A DNA stretch of 64,000 nucleotides from Nocardioides sp. SLBN-35 (GTDB lineage: Bacteria; Actinomycetota; Actinomycetes; Propionibacteriales; Nocardioidaceae), in assembly GCF_006715725.1 (NCBI RefSeq), contig NZ_VFNU01000001.1, positions 3,100,001 to 3,164,000 on the forward strand, given 5' to 3'. The notes below the pieces were generated by a model. That model worked only from the letters and a program-made list of their open reading frames with translations. It did not search any database and was not told the origin of the DNA. The position numbers were made by a program, and so were the translations under genes. Below are positions 33,052 to 41,012 of this stretch, in pieces; position 1 is the stretch's first letter, and each line of letters starts with the position of its first letter.

Positions 33052-33381
33052 GTGGAGGCGACGGAGGACGCCAGGCGAGCCTGGCTGCTGCCGCGGGTGG
33101 ACAGAAGGTGCGCCGAGGCGGTCGAGAGGGTCATCGAGTTCGTTGCCGAACATCTCGCCATCGCCACCCTGCAGCGCTTCCCGATCCGGGCCGTGCTGGG
33201 CGTGCCCCTGTTGGTCTACGAGCGCGTCGTGGGTGGCGCGTCGGTGGTCCGGTTCTCCGTCGACAGGCCGTTCACCGACCAGGACGAGGCACTCGTCCTG
33301 GCGTGCGCGACCCGGATCGCCCCGATGCTCGACCTGCGGACCCGGCTCTCGTCGCTGGTCGACGAGACGACGCAACCATGA
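33052..33381 (+). CDS. short GAF-domain-like protein (possibly truncated)
   Basis: A 109-residue product beginning at GTG just after GGGAGGGGGC. The C-terminal 65 residues (RFPIRAVLGVPLLVYERVVGGASVVRFSVDRPFTDQDEALVLACATRIAPML) match the second half of a GAF domain as found in redox sensors. The N-terminal half of a GAF fold is missing, so this may be a remnant of a larger sensor or a minimal module. Lies 92 bp after the SQR gene. Its end overlaps the antisense small gene below. Confidence 0.55.
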   Translation: MEATEDARRAWLLPRVDRRCAEAVERVIEFVAEHLAIATLQRFPIRAVLGVPLLVYERVVGGASVVRFSVDRPFTDQDEALVLACATRIAPMLDLRTRLSSLVDETTQP

Positions 33382-33577
33382 GCGTGTGGTTCCGGGCCGA
33401 CGCGGCGAGCTTGAGTGCCGGCAGCATCCACCGCAACGGACCCGGTACGGCGCGGCCGCGAGCCGAGTACGCGGCATAGACCAGCACGCCCGCCGCCACG
33501 CCCAGGACCGTGACCATCGCGACGGCGGCAGGCAGCACAGCTGCGACCGCCCATCCCGGAACATCCGCCACCATCAT
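33272..33577 (-). CDS. small single-pass membrane protein, overlaps GAF gene
   Basis: About 101 residues starting at ATGATG preceded by GGAGGGAGGAGG, a very strong ribosome site. One membrane segment (VAAVLPAAVAMVTVLGVAAGVLVYAAYSA) follows the short N-terminus. The C-terminal Arg/Ser/Gly-rich tail is read antisense to the GAF-like gene over 110 bp and may not be conserved. No family is recognised. The DosR-like site at 33643 lies 66 bp upstream. Confidence 0.5.
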   Translation of the reverse strand: MMVADVPGWAVAAVLPAAVAMVTVLGVAAGVLVYAAYSARGRAVPGPLRWMLPALKLAASARNHTLMVASSRRPATRAGSAGRASGRSGSRTPGRVPRPGR

Positions 33578-33642
33578 GCCTCCTCCCTCCGCCAGCATCG
33601 GGCGCTCCGAGCGCCGCGCCCAGGGCCGTGGTGCCCCCGGAG

Positions 33643-33660
33643 GAGGACCTTCGGCCTCTG
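33643..33660. promoter_or_regulatory. DosR-box-like site between two small membrane-protein genes
   Basis: GAGGACCTTCGGCCTCTG, a near palindrome in a divergent gap: 34 bp before the plus-strand gene at 33694 and 66 bp before the minus-strand gene at 33577. A weaker GGGCCGTGGTGCCCC lies 6 bp to its left. Confidence 0.6.
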
Positions 33661-33693
33661 TGCTGACACCGGCCAGGCTCTGTTCCATGAGGC

Positions 33694-33909
33694 ATGGACG
33701 ACAACGACGACACCACGACTTCTGCCACGCGCATCGACAGCCGCATGCCCAGCCCTCCGCAGGCCCTGTACGGGCTCGGGATCATCGGCGCCTGGGTCTG
33801 GTTCTGGCAGGGCGCCAACGGCTTCGGAGAACACGTGTGGGCCGTGGTCCAGGGCGTGTTCTGGCCGGCCTACATGGTGTACGACGCCCTGCGCGCCCTC
33901 CACGGATGA
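33694..33909 (+). CDS. 71-residue membrane-associated protein
   Basis: A short acidic/Thr-rich N-terminus precedes a hydrophobic, aromatic-rich core (ALYGLGIIGAWVWFWQGANGF, then VVQGVFWPAYMVYDALRAL). It is probably one or two short membrane helices. No family name can be given, but proteins of this size and aromatic pattern often accompany stress regulons. The downstream erythromycin-esterase-like gene converges with it after 12 bp. Confidence 0.6.
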   Translation: MDDNDDTTTSATRIDSRMPSPPQALYGLGIIGAWVWFWQGANGFGEHVWAVVQGVFWPAYMVYDALRALHG

Positions 33910-33921
33910 GGCCACGACGAC

Positions 33922-35241
33922 TCAGAACCCTGAGGGCTCCGTCTCGAGCTCGGGCTCGACGGGGGGCGCCTCGTGGTGCAGCGGAACGAGCGCCTGCGTC
34001 CGCTCGAGCCAGATCAGGGCGTCGTAGCGCTGCCCGATGACCGTCGGAACGTAGTTGCCGCTCTCCTGGGAGGGCTCGTAGACGACGCCGATGGCGCGGT
34101 GCCCGCGCCGGTCGGCGAGCCAGGGACCGGTCCGATCCTCGGGGAAGGCGATCACAGCGGGACGGGCGAGGGCATGGTGCAGGAGGTCCTCGTGGCTTCC
34201 CCGGCGCGCCTCCGGCACGGGGAGGACGCGTTCCGGCTCGCCCCACCCCGAGGCGGCGAGAACTGTGCCGCGATGGCCCGCGAACCCCACCAGCGCGACA
34301 TCCGCGGCGCGGTGCCGTTCGCGCAGGAGCTGGCCGACGTTGACCATCCCGGACACAGCCATGTCGGTCGCTCGCGCGTCGCCGATGTGCGTGTTGTGCT
34401 CCCAGACCAGACCCTTCGCCTCGGGCCCGAGGTGGCGCGCGATCCGCTCGACCGTGAGCACCATGTGCTGGTCCCTGATGTTCCAGGAGGCCCGATCGCC
34501 ACGCACCATGGTGCGGTAGTACAGCTCGGCGTTGGCGGCCACCTCTGCGTTCTGCACGACGGCGAACGCATCCTCGTCCCCCTCGGCGACCTGCCCGTGC
34601 CGGCGCCGGACCTCGGCGAGCAGGGCGACGACCTCGTCCTCGCAGGAGGTGGGCACCAAGCGGGTCGCCCATGCGTAGCGATGGGGGTCCTCGCGATAGG
34701 GAACGAAGCACTGCCACGCACGACGGGCGTCCGGCAGGGCGTCCGGGGCGTGCTCGGCGAGCCAGTCGTGGATCTCGCGAAGTGAGTCCCACAGGGAGTA
34801 GACGTCGAGGCCGTAGAAGCCGACACGGCGGTCGAGCGGCCGGGCGAGGTTGAGGGCGCGGAGCCAGTCGAGGAAGTCGGCGACGTCGGTGTTGGCCCAC
34901 ATCCAGGTCGGCCAGCGCCCGAAGTCCGCGAGCACGTCGCGTGCCGTGCGCCGATCCTCCTCTGGAGCGCGCAGCCAGCGGTTGACCCGCCAGCAGTCGG
35001 GCCAGTCCCCCTCGACCCCGATCCAGGTGAATCCCCTCTCCTCGATGAGGCGCCGACTCAGCTCGGCCCGCCACCGGTAGAACTCGCGGGTGCCGTGCGA
35101 CGCCTCACCGAGGCAGGCGTACCGGACCGGGCCCAGGCGCGCCACCAGTGGATCGAGGTCCGCCGCGGTGACGAGAGGGCGCGCCAAGCGCTGGGCCTGG
35201 GACGCTGCCGCCCGGTCGAGGGCGTCAAGGCGAGTACTCAT
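33922..35241 (-). CDS. erythromycin-esterase-family protein
   Basis: A 439-residue member of the erythromycin esterase (EreA/succinoglycan biosynthesis) superfamily. GEASHGTREFYRWRAEL near residue 45 holds the catalytic His and Glu, and EGDWPDCWRVNRWL and GLVWEHNTHIGDARATDM supply further conserved residues. In mycobacteria a related domain is fused to a phosphoribosyltransferase in Rv2030c (DosR regulon). Here the two functions are separate genes overlapping by ATGA (start 35241 within the upstream stop). The natural substrate is unknown; macrolide hydrolysis should not be assumed. Confidence 0.82.
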   Translation of the reverse strand: MSTRLDALDRAAASQAQRLARPLVTAADLDPLVARLGPVRYACLGEASHGTREFYRWRAELSRRLIEERGFTWIGVEGDWPDCWRVNRWLRAPEEDRRTARDVLADFGRWPTWMWANTDVADFLDWLRALNLARPLDRRVGFYGLDVYSLWDSLREIHDWLAEHAPDALPDARRAWQCFVPYREDPHRYAWATRLVPTSCEDEVVALLAEVRRRHGQVAEGDEDAFAVVQNAEVAANAELYYRTMVRGDRASWNIRDQHMVLTVERIARHLGPEAKGLVWEHNTHIGDARATDMAVSGMVNVGQLLRERHRAADVALVGFAGHRGTVLAASGWGEPERVLPVPEARRGSHEDLLHHALARPAVIAFPEDRTGPWLADRRGHRAIGVVYEPSQESGNYVPTVIGQRYDALIWLERTQALVPLHHEAPPVEPELETEPSGF

Positions 35242-36590
35242 CTGGTGACCACCGGCCCGGTCCCCGACCGGTGCGTCGCGGCCAGCAGGTAGTGGCTGAA
35301 CCACTCCCGAGCGAGGTGCGCGACCTCACGCAGCGTCCCGGGCTCCTCGAACAGGTGCGTCGCGCGCGGCACGACCCGCAGCCGGCTCACGCCACCCAGC
35401 CGGTCGGCGGCCAGCTGGTTCAGTCGCAGCACCTGCGGATCCGCGCCGCCGACGATCAGGAGGGTCGGCGCCGTCACGTTGCCCAGGCGCGGACCGGCCA
35501 GGTCCGGACGTCCACCGCGGGAGACCACCGCGGCGATGTCGAGCTCGGTGTCCGCCGCAGCCCACAAAGCGGCGCCCGCGCCGGTGCTCGCCCCGAACAG
35601 GCCGATCCGGGCCACGCCGACATCCGGCCGCGTGCGCAGCCACCTGACGGCGGTCGCCACCCGGCCGGCCAACAGGGCGATGTCGAAGACGTTTGCGCGG
35701 TCCGGCTCCTCCTCGGGGGTGAGCAGGTCCAGCAGGAGCGTGCCGAGGCCCGCCTCGCGCAGCACGTGGGCGACGTACTGGTTGCGGCTGCTGTGCCGGC
35801 TGCTCCCGGTGCCGTGGGCGAAGACCACGACGCCCCGTGGCTGCGCCGGCAGGTGCAGGTGGCCATGCAGGACGACGTCCCCCATCGGGATCTCGACGTC
35901 GGCATCGTGGCCGGTCCCGCTCGGCCCGGTCGGCGCCCGGTCGGTGTACGCCGCGTCGAGCAGGGCGACGACCTCGTCGTCGGTGGTGGGCCTGAAGTCG
36001 CGGTAGTGCCGGCCGACCGCCCAGAACGGCTCGGGGGCCCGGACCAGGACGACGTCGTCCGCGCCGAGGTCCTGCCGGCGCAGCCCCCGCGGCCCCACCG
36101 GCGCGGCGACCAGCACCCGCGCTGCTCCCAGGTGTCGCGCGGCCCGGCAGGCCACGACCGCCGTGGCACCGGTCGCGACTCCGTCGTCGACGATGACCGC
36201 GGTGCGTCCCGACAGATCGACGGGTTCTCTTCCACGGCGGAATCGTCGTACCCGGTCCTCGAGCTCGGCTCGCTCGTGGGCCCGGACGGACTCGACCTGC
36301 CGAGGTGTCACACCGGTGCGCGCGATGAGGCCCCTGTCGAGTACCTCGTAGCCGCCCTCGCCGATCGCCCCCATGGCCAGCTCGGGCTGGAAGGGCAGGC
36401 CGAGCTTGCGCACCACGATCACGTCGAGCGGAGCTCGCAACCCGCGCGCCACCTCGTAGGCGACAGGCACCCCGCCTCGGGGAAGTCCCAGCACCACCAC
36501 GTCCTGGCCACGCAGGTGCTGGAGCCGCTGTGCCAGCTGGCGTCCGGCATCCACGCGGTCGGCGAACGTCATGTCGGTTCCAGTGCTCAT
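35238..36590 (-). CDS. phosphoribosyltransferase / dienelactone-hydrolase-like fusion
   Basis: A 450-residue two-domain protein. Residues 1-215 form a type I phosphoribosyltransferase (VVVLGLPRGGVPVAYEVA, and the PRPP loop VIVDDGVATGATAV). Residues about 235-435 form an alpha/beta hydrolase with nucleophile Ser in FGASTGAG, an Asp in VGGADPQVL and a late His in ATHLFEEPG. Rv0571c of M. tuberculosis has the same order and is DosR-induced. Leads the esterase gene. Two DosR-like sites end 74 bp upstream. Confidence 0.86.
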   Translation of the reverse strand: MSTGTDMTFADRVDAGRQLAQRLQHLRGQDVVVLGLPRGGVPVAYEVARGLRAPLDVIVVRKLGLPFQPELAMGAIGEGGYEVLDRGLIARTGVTPRQVESVRAHERAELEDRVRRFRRGREPVDLSGRTAVIVDDGVATGATAVVACRAARHLGAARVLVAAPVGPRGLRRQDLGADDVVLVRAPEPFWAVGRHYRDFRPTTDDEVVALLDAAYTDRAPTGPSGTGHDADVEIPMGDVVLHGHLHLPAQPRGVVVFAHGTGSSRHSSRNQYVAHVLREAGLGTLLLDLLTPEEEPDRANVFDIALLAGRVATAVRWLRTRPDVGVARIGLFGASTGAGAALWAAADTELDIAAVVSRGGRPDLAGPRLGNVTAPTLLIVGGADPQVLRLNQLAADRLGGVSRLRVVPRATHLFEEPGTLREVAHLAREWFSHYLLAATHRSGTGPVVTR

Positions 36591-36663
36591 CGCCGGTCCT
36601 CGATCCTCGTCTCGTGCGGTCGGCCGTGCAGCGATCCTGCGCCCGGCGCCCACCAGATGGTCA

Positions 36664-36690
36664 GGGCCGGAAGTCCCCGACCGTAGGACC
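36664..36690 (-). promoter_or_regulatory. paired DosR-box-like sites
   Basis: GGGCCGGAAGTCCC (36664-36677) directly followed by GACCGTAGGACC (36679-36690), upstream of the phosphoribosyltransferase gene at 36590. They fill the short gap after the debranching-enzyme gene. Confidence 0.58.
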
Positions 36691-36703
36691 AGCGACCTGC
36701 TGC

Positions 36704-38776
36704 TCAGGTGCGACGCCGTACCCGGTGCCGCCCGTCGGACGCCACCTCGACCAGGTAGGACGCACCGCGGCTGCGCACCCCGTCCAACCGGAGAGGGAGC
36801 AACCCGTGTGGGACGAAGGGCGTGCACGCCAGTCCGTCGTCCGCCGGCGTGAGGCCGATCAGGGCACGCAGCAGCTCCACCGGCACTGCGGCGGCCCACG
36901 CCTGGGGCGCACACGCTGCCGGGTAGGGGACGGGGACCGTGGGTGTACCGCGGGCGAACCCGCCGAACAGCTCCGGCAGGCGATGTTCGAAGCACAGGGA
37001 GGCGTCGAGCAGACCGTCAGCCACCTGAGCGGCCCCGTCGTGGTAGCCGTAGCGAGCCAGCCCGGAGACAGCGATGGCGGTGTCGTGTGGCCAGACCGAC
37101 CCGTTGTGGTAGCTCAGCGGGTCGTAGCGCGCCATCGATGTCGCGAGCGTCCGGACGCCCCATCCTGAGAAGAGCTCGGGTGACAGCAGTAGCTCTGCCA
37201 CCCGATCGGCTCGCGACGAGTCGACGATGCCCGTCCACAGCAGATGGCCGAGTGCCGACGTCAGTGCGTCGACAGGTCGCTCGTCACGGTCGAGCGCGGA
37301 AGCGAACCAGCCGAGCTCCGGAAGCCAGAACCGCTCGTCGAAGCGTTCCTTGAGGTCGTCCGCGCGACGACGCCAGGTGTCGGCGCCGCGACCTCCCTCG
37401 AGCGCCTCCGCCAGCGTGGCGCGAGCCAACAGGGCCGCGTAGACATATCCCTGGACCTCGGCCAGGGCTATCGGCGCCTCGGCCAGCCGACCGTCAGCGA
37501 AGTTGACGCCGTCCCACGAGTCCTTCCAGCCCTGGTTCCGCAGCCCCTGCGGGGTCATTCGGGCGTAGGACAGGAAGCCTTCGTGGTCGCTGGACCTCGC
37601 GATCCAGTCCAGGGCCCGGTCCACCGCACCCATCAGGTCGGGCGTCACGGCCTCCGGCCCGCACCAACGCACTATCTCGCCCATCGTCATCACGAAGAGT
37701 GGCGTGGCGTCGACGCTGCCGAAGTACGCGCTGCCACCGCCGAGCGCCAAGGTGCCGGCCGGGCCCAGGCGCAGCTCGTGCAGGATCCGGCCGGCCTCCT
37801 CCTCCGTCACGTCGACCCGTTCGCGTCCCTGATGCGCGGCTAGCGCGCGGCAGGTGCCCAGCGCCAGATCGGGCGCGAGCGGCAGGAGCATCAGCGACGA
37901 GATCAGCGAGTCACGTCCGAACAGGGCCATGAACCACGGAGCCCCTGCCGCGACGGCCTGCTGATCAGGATGCGCCGGGTCCATGATCCGGAGGCTGCCG
38001 AGGTCCTCGACGCTGGTCCGCAGCACCTCCCGGGTCCGTCGGTCCGGGGTTTCCAGCGTCGGTGCGGCAGCCCACCAGTCGGCCCGCCGCTGGAAGGGCA
38101 GCGCCTCGCTCGCCGGGAGACCACGTGGATGCAGCGCGGCCAGCAGCTCGCCGCCCACCCTCACCAGGACCTCGACATCCGTGGTCCACGCCTGGTGGGG
38201 CTCGAGCTCGACGCTCCACAAGAGGCTGCCTGCGTCGGCGACCGCCGCGTCGTCCGGGACGATCACGACACCGGATCCCGACGCACGATCCCCGTCCACC
38301 CGCAGGTGGTTGTGACGCTCGACTGTCGTCGGTAGCGGACGTCCGGGCACGCGCCCGTCCTTGACTTCGAACAGGTCGGCCAGGTCGGCCCCGACGAGCA
38401 GTCGCAGGTCGACGCGGCACGCTCGCCCGGAGCAGTTCACGAGACCGATCTCCTCCCGCATGCCGTCGCCCACCACCCGGTGCCGGGTCACCAAGACCTC
38501 CTGCGCCCCCTCCGCGGAGGGGAGGCGGAGGTGTCCGACGTGCACCACGGAGTACGGCGACTCGTGGTGGACGTTCAGGGGCGCCGCCCTGCGCCCGGCG
38601 ACAACGAGATCCCAGACCAGCAGCACCCGGGTGTCGCGCACGAACAAGCCTCCCGGGTCCACGCCACCGAGGTCGCCCGCTCCTTCGCCGATACAGAAGG
38701 TCGTGCCCTCCATGACGGTGACGCTGGTCGCCGCCAACGTGGCCGGCGTCTCGACGAAGAGCCACGGCTCCGTCAT
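36704..38776 (-). CDS. glycogen-debranching-like amylo-alpha-1,6-glucosidase
   Basis: A 690-residue protein. The N-terminal beta domain (about 1-250: GGLFVRDTRVLLVWDL, RHRVVGDGMREEIGL) is that of bacterial putative glycogen-debranching enzymes. A catalytic (alpha/alpha)6 barrel follows with WFMALFGRDSLISS near 295, NQGWKDSWDGVNFADG near 450 (probable acid residue) and YHNGSVWPHDTAIA near 600. It should hydrolyse alpha-1,6 or related glucosidic bonds of storage glycan. ATG at 38776 overlaps the stop of the protease gene, so both share the promoter at 39939. Confidence 0.82.
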   Translation of the reverse strand: MTEPWLFVETPATLAATSVTVMEGTTFCIGEGAGDLGGVDPGGLFVRDTRVLLVWDLVVAGRRAAPLNVHHESPYSVVHVGHLRLPSAEGAQEVLVTRHRVVGDGMREEIGLVNCSGRACRVDLRLLVGADLADLFEVKDGRVPGRPLPTTVERHNHLRVDGDRASGSGVVIVPDDAAVADAGSLLWSVELEPHQAWTTDVEVLVRVGGELLAALHPRGLPASEALPFQRRADWWAAAPTLETPDRRTREVLRTSVEDLGSLRIMDPAHPDQQAVAAGAPWFMALFGRDSLISSLMLLPLAPDLALGTCRALAAHQGRERVDVTEEEAGRILHELRLGPAGTLALGGGSAYFGSVDATPLFVMTMGEIVRWCGPEAVTPDLMGAVDRALDWIARSSDHEGFLSYARMTPQGLRNQGWKDSWDGVNFADGRLAEAPIALAEVQGYVYAALLARATLAEALEGGRGADTWRRRADDLKERFDERFWLPELGWFASALDRDERPVDALTSALGHLLWTGIVDSSRADRVAELLLSPELFSGWGVRTLATSMARYDPLSYHNGSVWPHDTAIAVSGLARYGYHDGAAQVADGLLDASLCFEHRLPELFGGFARGTPTVPVPYPAACAPQAWAAAVPVELLRALIGLTPADDGLACTPFVPHGLLPLRLDGVRSRGASYLVEVASDGRHRVRRRT

Positions 38777-39903
38777 CGGGTCGCCGCCAGGGCCCGCGAC
38801 TCCAGGGTGCGCGCGACGTCGGACGGCGTCACGATGCCGACGAGCAGGCCGTCCTGGAAGACGAGCGCACGTAGTCCGGACTGCCGGGTGACCCGCGACA
38901 GGACTTGGACCAACGGCTCGTCGGGTCCGCAGCGGGCGATCTCCTCCATCCGCAGGCACGCGTCTCGGGCCGAGGTGGTCGACCGGGCCGCGGCGGGGAC
39001 GGCTCGCAGGCACCCGAGGGTCATCAGGCCGACGACCGCTCCCCCGGCCTCGACCACCGGGTAGCACGAGTGGTGACCGCTCACGACGTAGCGTGAGATG
39101 AACTCGTCCACCGTCGTGTCAGCCGAACCGGTACGCACCCCGGTGCTCATCACGTCACGGACGACGATGCCTCCCAGCGCTCGCTCCGCCTGGGTAGCCA
39201 CCTGCTCGGTGCGGGCCGCGGTCAGCACGAACCACCCGATCATCGTGAGCCACAGCCCGTCGACGACATCACCGAGCAGCACGGCCATGGTCGCGGTCGC
39301 GATGAGGCACCAGCCCAGCACCTGTCCGGCTGCTGCAGCTGTGCTGGCGGCGCTGACCCGGTCACCCCGGCGCCACCAGAGCACGGCACGCAGGATCCGT
39401 CCACCGTCGAGCGGTGCTCCGGGCAGCAGGTTGAACACGGCGAGCATCCCGTTGGTGAGGGCCAGCCACCCGGCCACGGACACGACCAGCTCGTCGGCGC
39501 CGGCCTGCCCGAGCGCGGCCCACACCGCGGCCATGGCGACCGCGATCGCGAGGCTGGTCACCGGCCCCACAGCGGCGATCCGGAGCTCCGCCCGAGGGTT
39601 GCGCGGATCTCCCCGCAGCGTCGCGACACCTCCGAACAGCCACAGGGTCAGCCGTTCCACCTGTACTCCCGACCGCCTGGCCGCCACGGCGTGGGCGAGC
39701 TCGTGGGCGAGCAGCGATCCGATCAGGGTCAGCGCGCCCACGAGTCCGGCGAGGTAGTACGACAGCCTCGCGTATCCCGGTGCTGCGACCGGCAGCACGC
39801 CGTCAGCGAGTGCCCAGGTCAAGATGCCCACCACGACCAGGGTGGACCAGCTGATCTCCACCGGGAACCCCAGGGGGCGTCCCAGTCGCAGGTGTCCGCG
39901 CAC
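38773..39903 (-). CDS. site-2 protease (M50) with C-terminal CBS pair, Rv2625c-like
   Basis: A 376-residue intramembrane metalloprotease. Zinc ligands lie in HELAH (about residue 67), and the third ligand is in LLPGAPLDGGRIL near 160. About six membrane segments precede two CBS domains (about 230-370). Rv2625c, a DosR regulon gene, has the same design. It could cleave membrane-bound regulators in response to a nucleotide sensed by the CBS pair. GTG at 39903 was chosen because it starts five residues before the conserved LGRPLGFPVEISWS; it lies in GGGGAGGTG, leaving a short ribosome spacing. Two DosR-like sites are 36-72 bp upstream. Confidence 0.82.
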   Translation of the reverse strand: MRGHLRLGRPLGFPVEISWSTLVVVGILTWALADGVLPVAAPGYARLSYYLAGLVGALTLIGSLLAHELAHAVAARRSGVQVERLTLWLFGGVATLRGDPRNPRAELRIAAVGPVTSLAIAVAMAAVWAALGQAGADELVVSVAGWLALTNGMLAVFNLLPGAPLDGGRILRAVLWWRRGDRVSAASTAAAAGQVLGWCLIATATMAVLLGDVVDGLWLTMIGWFVLTAARTEQVATQAERALGGIVVRDVMSTGVRTGSADTTVDEFISRYVVSGHHSCYPVVEAGGAVVGLMTLGCLRAVPAAARSTTSARDACLRMEEIARCGPDEPLVQVLSRVTRQSGLRALVFQDGLLVGIVTPSDVARTLESRALAATR

Positions 39904-39938
39904 CTCCCCAGCATGGGACGGCCCCCGACCGCCGGACA

Positions 39939-39975
39939 GGGCCGAGTGTCCCTGGCCGCAGGGGCCAAGAGTCCG
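39939..39975 (-). promoter_or_regulatory. paired DosR-box-like sites
   Basis: GGGCCGAGTGTCCC (39939-39952) and GGGCCAAGAGTCCG (39962-39975), centres 23 bp apart, upstream of the protease gene at 39903. The second touches the stop of the upstream membrane-protein gene. Confidence 0.62.
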
Positions 39976-39976
39976 T

Positions 39977-40918
39977 TCACGACGGACCGCCGGCCGGTGC
40001 CCCCGCGGTCCCGCGGCGCAACCACAGGTAGGCACCGCCGGCGAGCGGGATCGGAAGCCAGAACGCGAAAAGGCGCCACGCCAGGACGCCCAGCAGGGCG
40101 GCTTCCTGGCCCGTCCCGAAGGACAACAGCACGGGGACAGCGACGCCCTCGACAAGGCCGAGGCCACCGGGTGTGAGAGGCAACAATGCGATCAGCGACA
40201 CCAGGGCATAGGTCGTCAGCAGGGCGCCGACGCTCGGCGGGTCCCCGAACGCCCACACGCACAGGTACAGGGCGAGGGCGTCACAGGTCCAGTTCCCCAG
40301 GCCCCACAGCACGGCCCGGGTCCTGCGGGAGCGGTTGCCCACGACCAGCCGCACCTGGAGCAGCACGGCCCGCACCAGCCGTTCGAGCCCGGCCTGCTGC
40401 ACCAGCGGCAGGCGGTCGGCGATGGCCGCGGTGACCGTCACCACCAGGTCCGGACGCACGGCCAGCACCGCGACCAGGCCGCCGAACGTCGTCATGGACA
40501 CCACGGCCAGCACCAGCGCCGTCTTGAGGAAGGGGTGCGTCTCCGGAGCCGGGACTGCGGCGACCAGGCCGATCACGAGGGCCGCGGCCAGCCACAGGAC
40601 GGAGATCGCCGACTCCAGGGCCGCCGCGCCGACGGCGTCGGACGGCGGCACACCGACTCGGGCAAGGAGCCGGAACCGGAGTGCTGCCGCCGCCGCGCCG
40701 CCGCCGGGGACGACGTGGCTGAAGCCGTTCCCCGTCACGTCGATGGCCAGCATCACGGGGTACGGCGGGCGCGCGGCGCTCGGCAGCAGCACGCGGCTGA
40801 GCGCGCTGAAGCACCCGGACGACGCCAGCTCCGCGACCAGGGCGAGCACCAGCAGCACCTCGACGGCCGCACCAGCCGACGACCAGGACCGGCGAGTCTC
40901 GACCAGCAGCCTCGGCAC
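39977..40918 (-). CDS. UPF0104 / lysylphosphatidylglycerol-synthase-TM-like membrane protein
   Basis: At least 313 residues with about seven membrane segments and the family pattern GNGFSHVVPGGGAAAAALRFRLL (near 63) and PLTPGGLGLVEG (near 255). Function is probably lipid-linked substrate transport or membrane lipid modification. The first ATG/GTG in frame is GTG at 40918. The same frame stays open upstream and would add another hydrophobic stretch (LTRCGLLVLTAAAVAYVV), but has no ATG or GTG. The ATG at 41016, which overlaps the aldolase/phosphatase stop, is in a different frame that ends after 16 codons. A one-base shift in the G/C run near 41000 would join them. Confidence 0.68.
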   Translation of the reverse strand: MPRLLVETRRSWSSAGAAVEVLLVLALVAELASSGCFSALSRVLLPSAARPPYPVMLAIDVTGNGFSHVVPGGGAAAAALRFRLLARVGVPPSDAVGAAALESAISVLWLAAALVIGLVAAVPAPETHPFLKTALVLAVVSMTTFGGLVAVLAVRPDLVVTVTAAIADRLPLVQQAGLERLVRAVLLQVRLVVGNRSRRTRAVLWGLGNWTCDALALYLCVWAFGDPPSVGALLTTYALVSLIALLPLTPGGLGLVEGVAVPVLLSFGTGQEAALLGVLAWRLFAFWLPIPLAGGAYLWLRRGTAGAPAGGPS

Positions 40919-41012
40919 GACGTAAGCGACGGCTGCCGCGGTGAGGACCAGAAGTCCGCAGCGGGTCAGCCAGGTCCGCCGTGTGGAGTGCCGCGGAGGG
41001 GGCCCGGCGGGC

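Noticed and set aside
33922..35241. Erythromycin esterase as an antibiotic-resistance gene
   Set aside because: The family is broad, and the operon and DosR context match the mycobacterial housekeeping members; resistance cannot be inferred.
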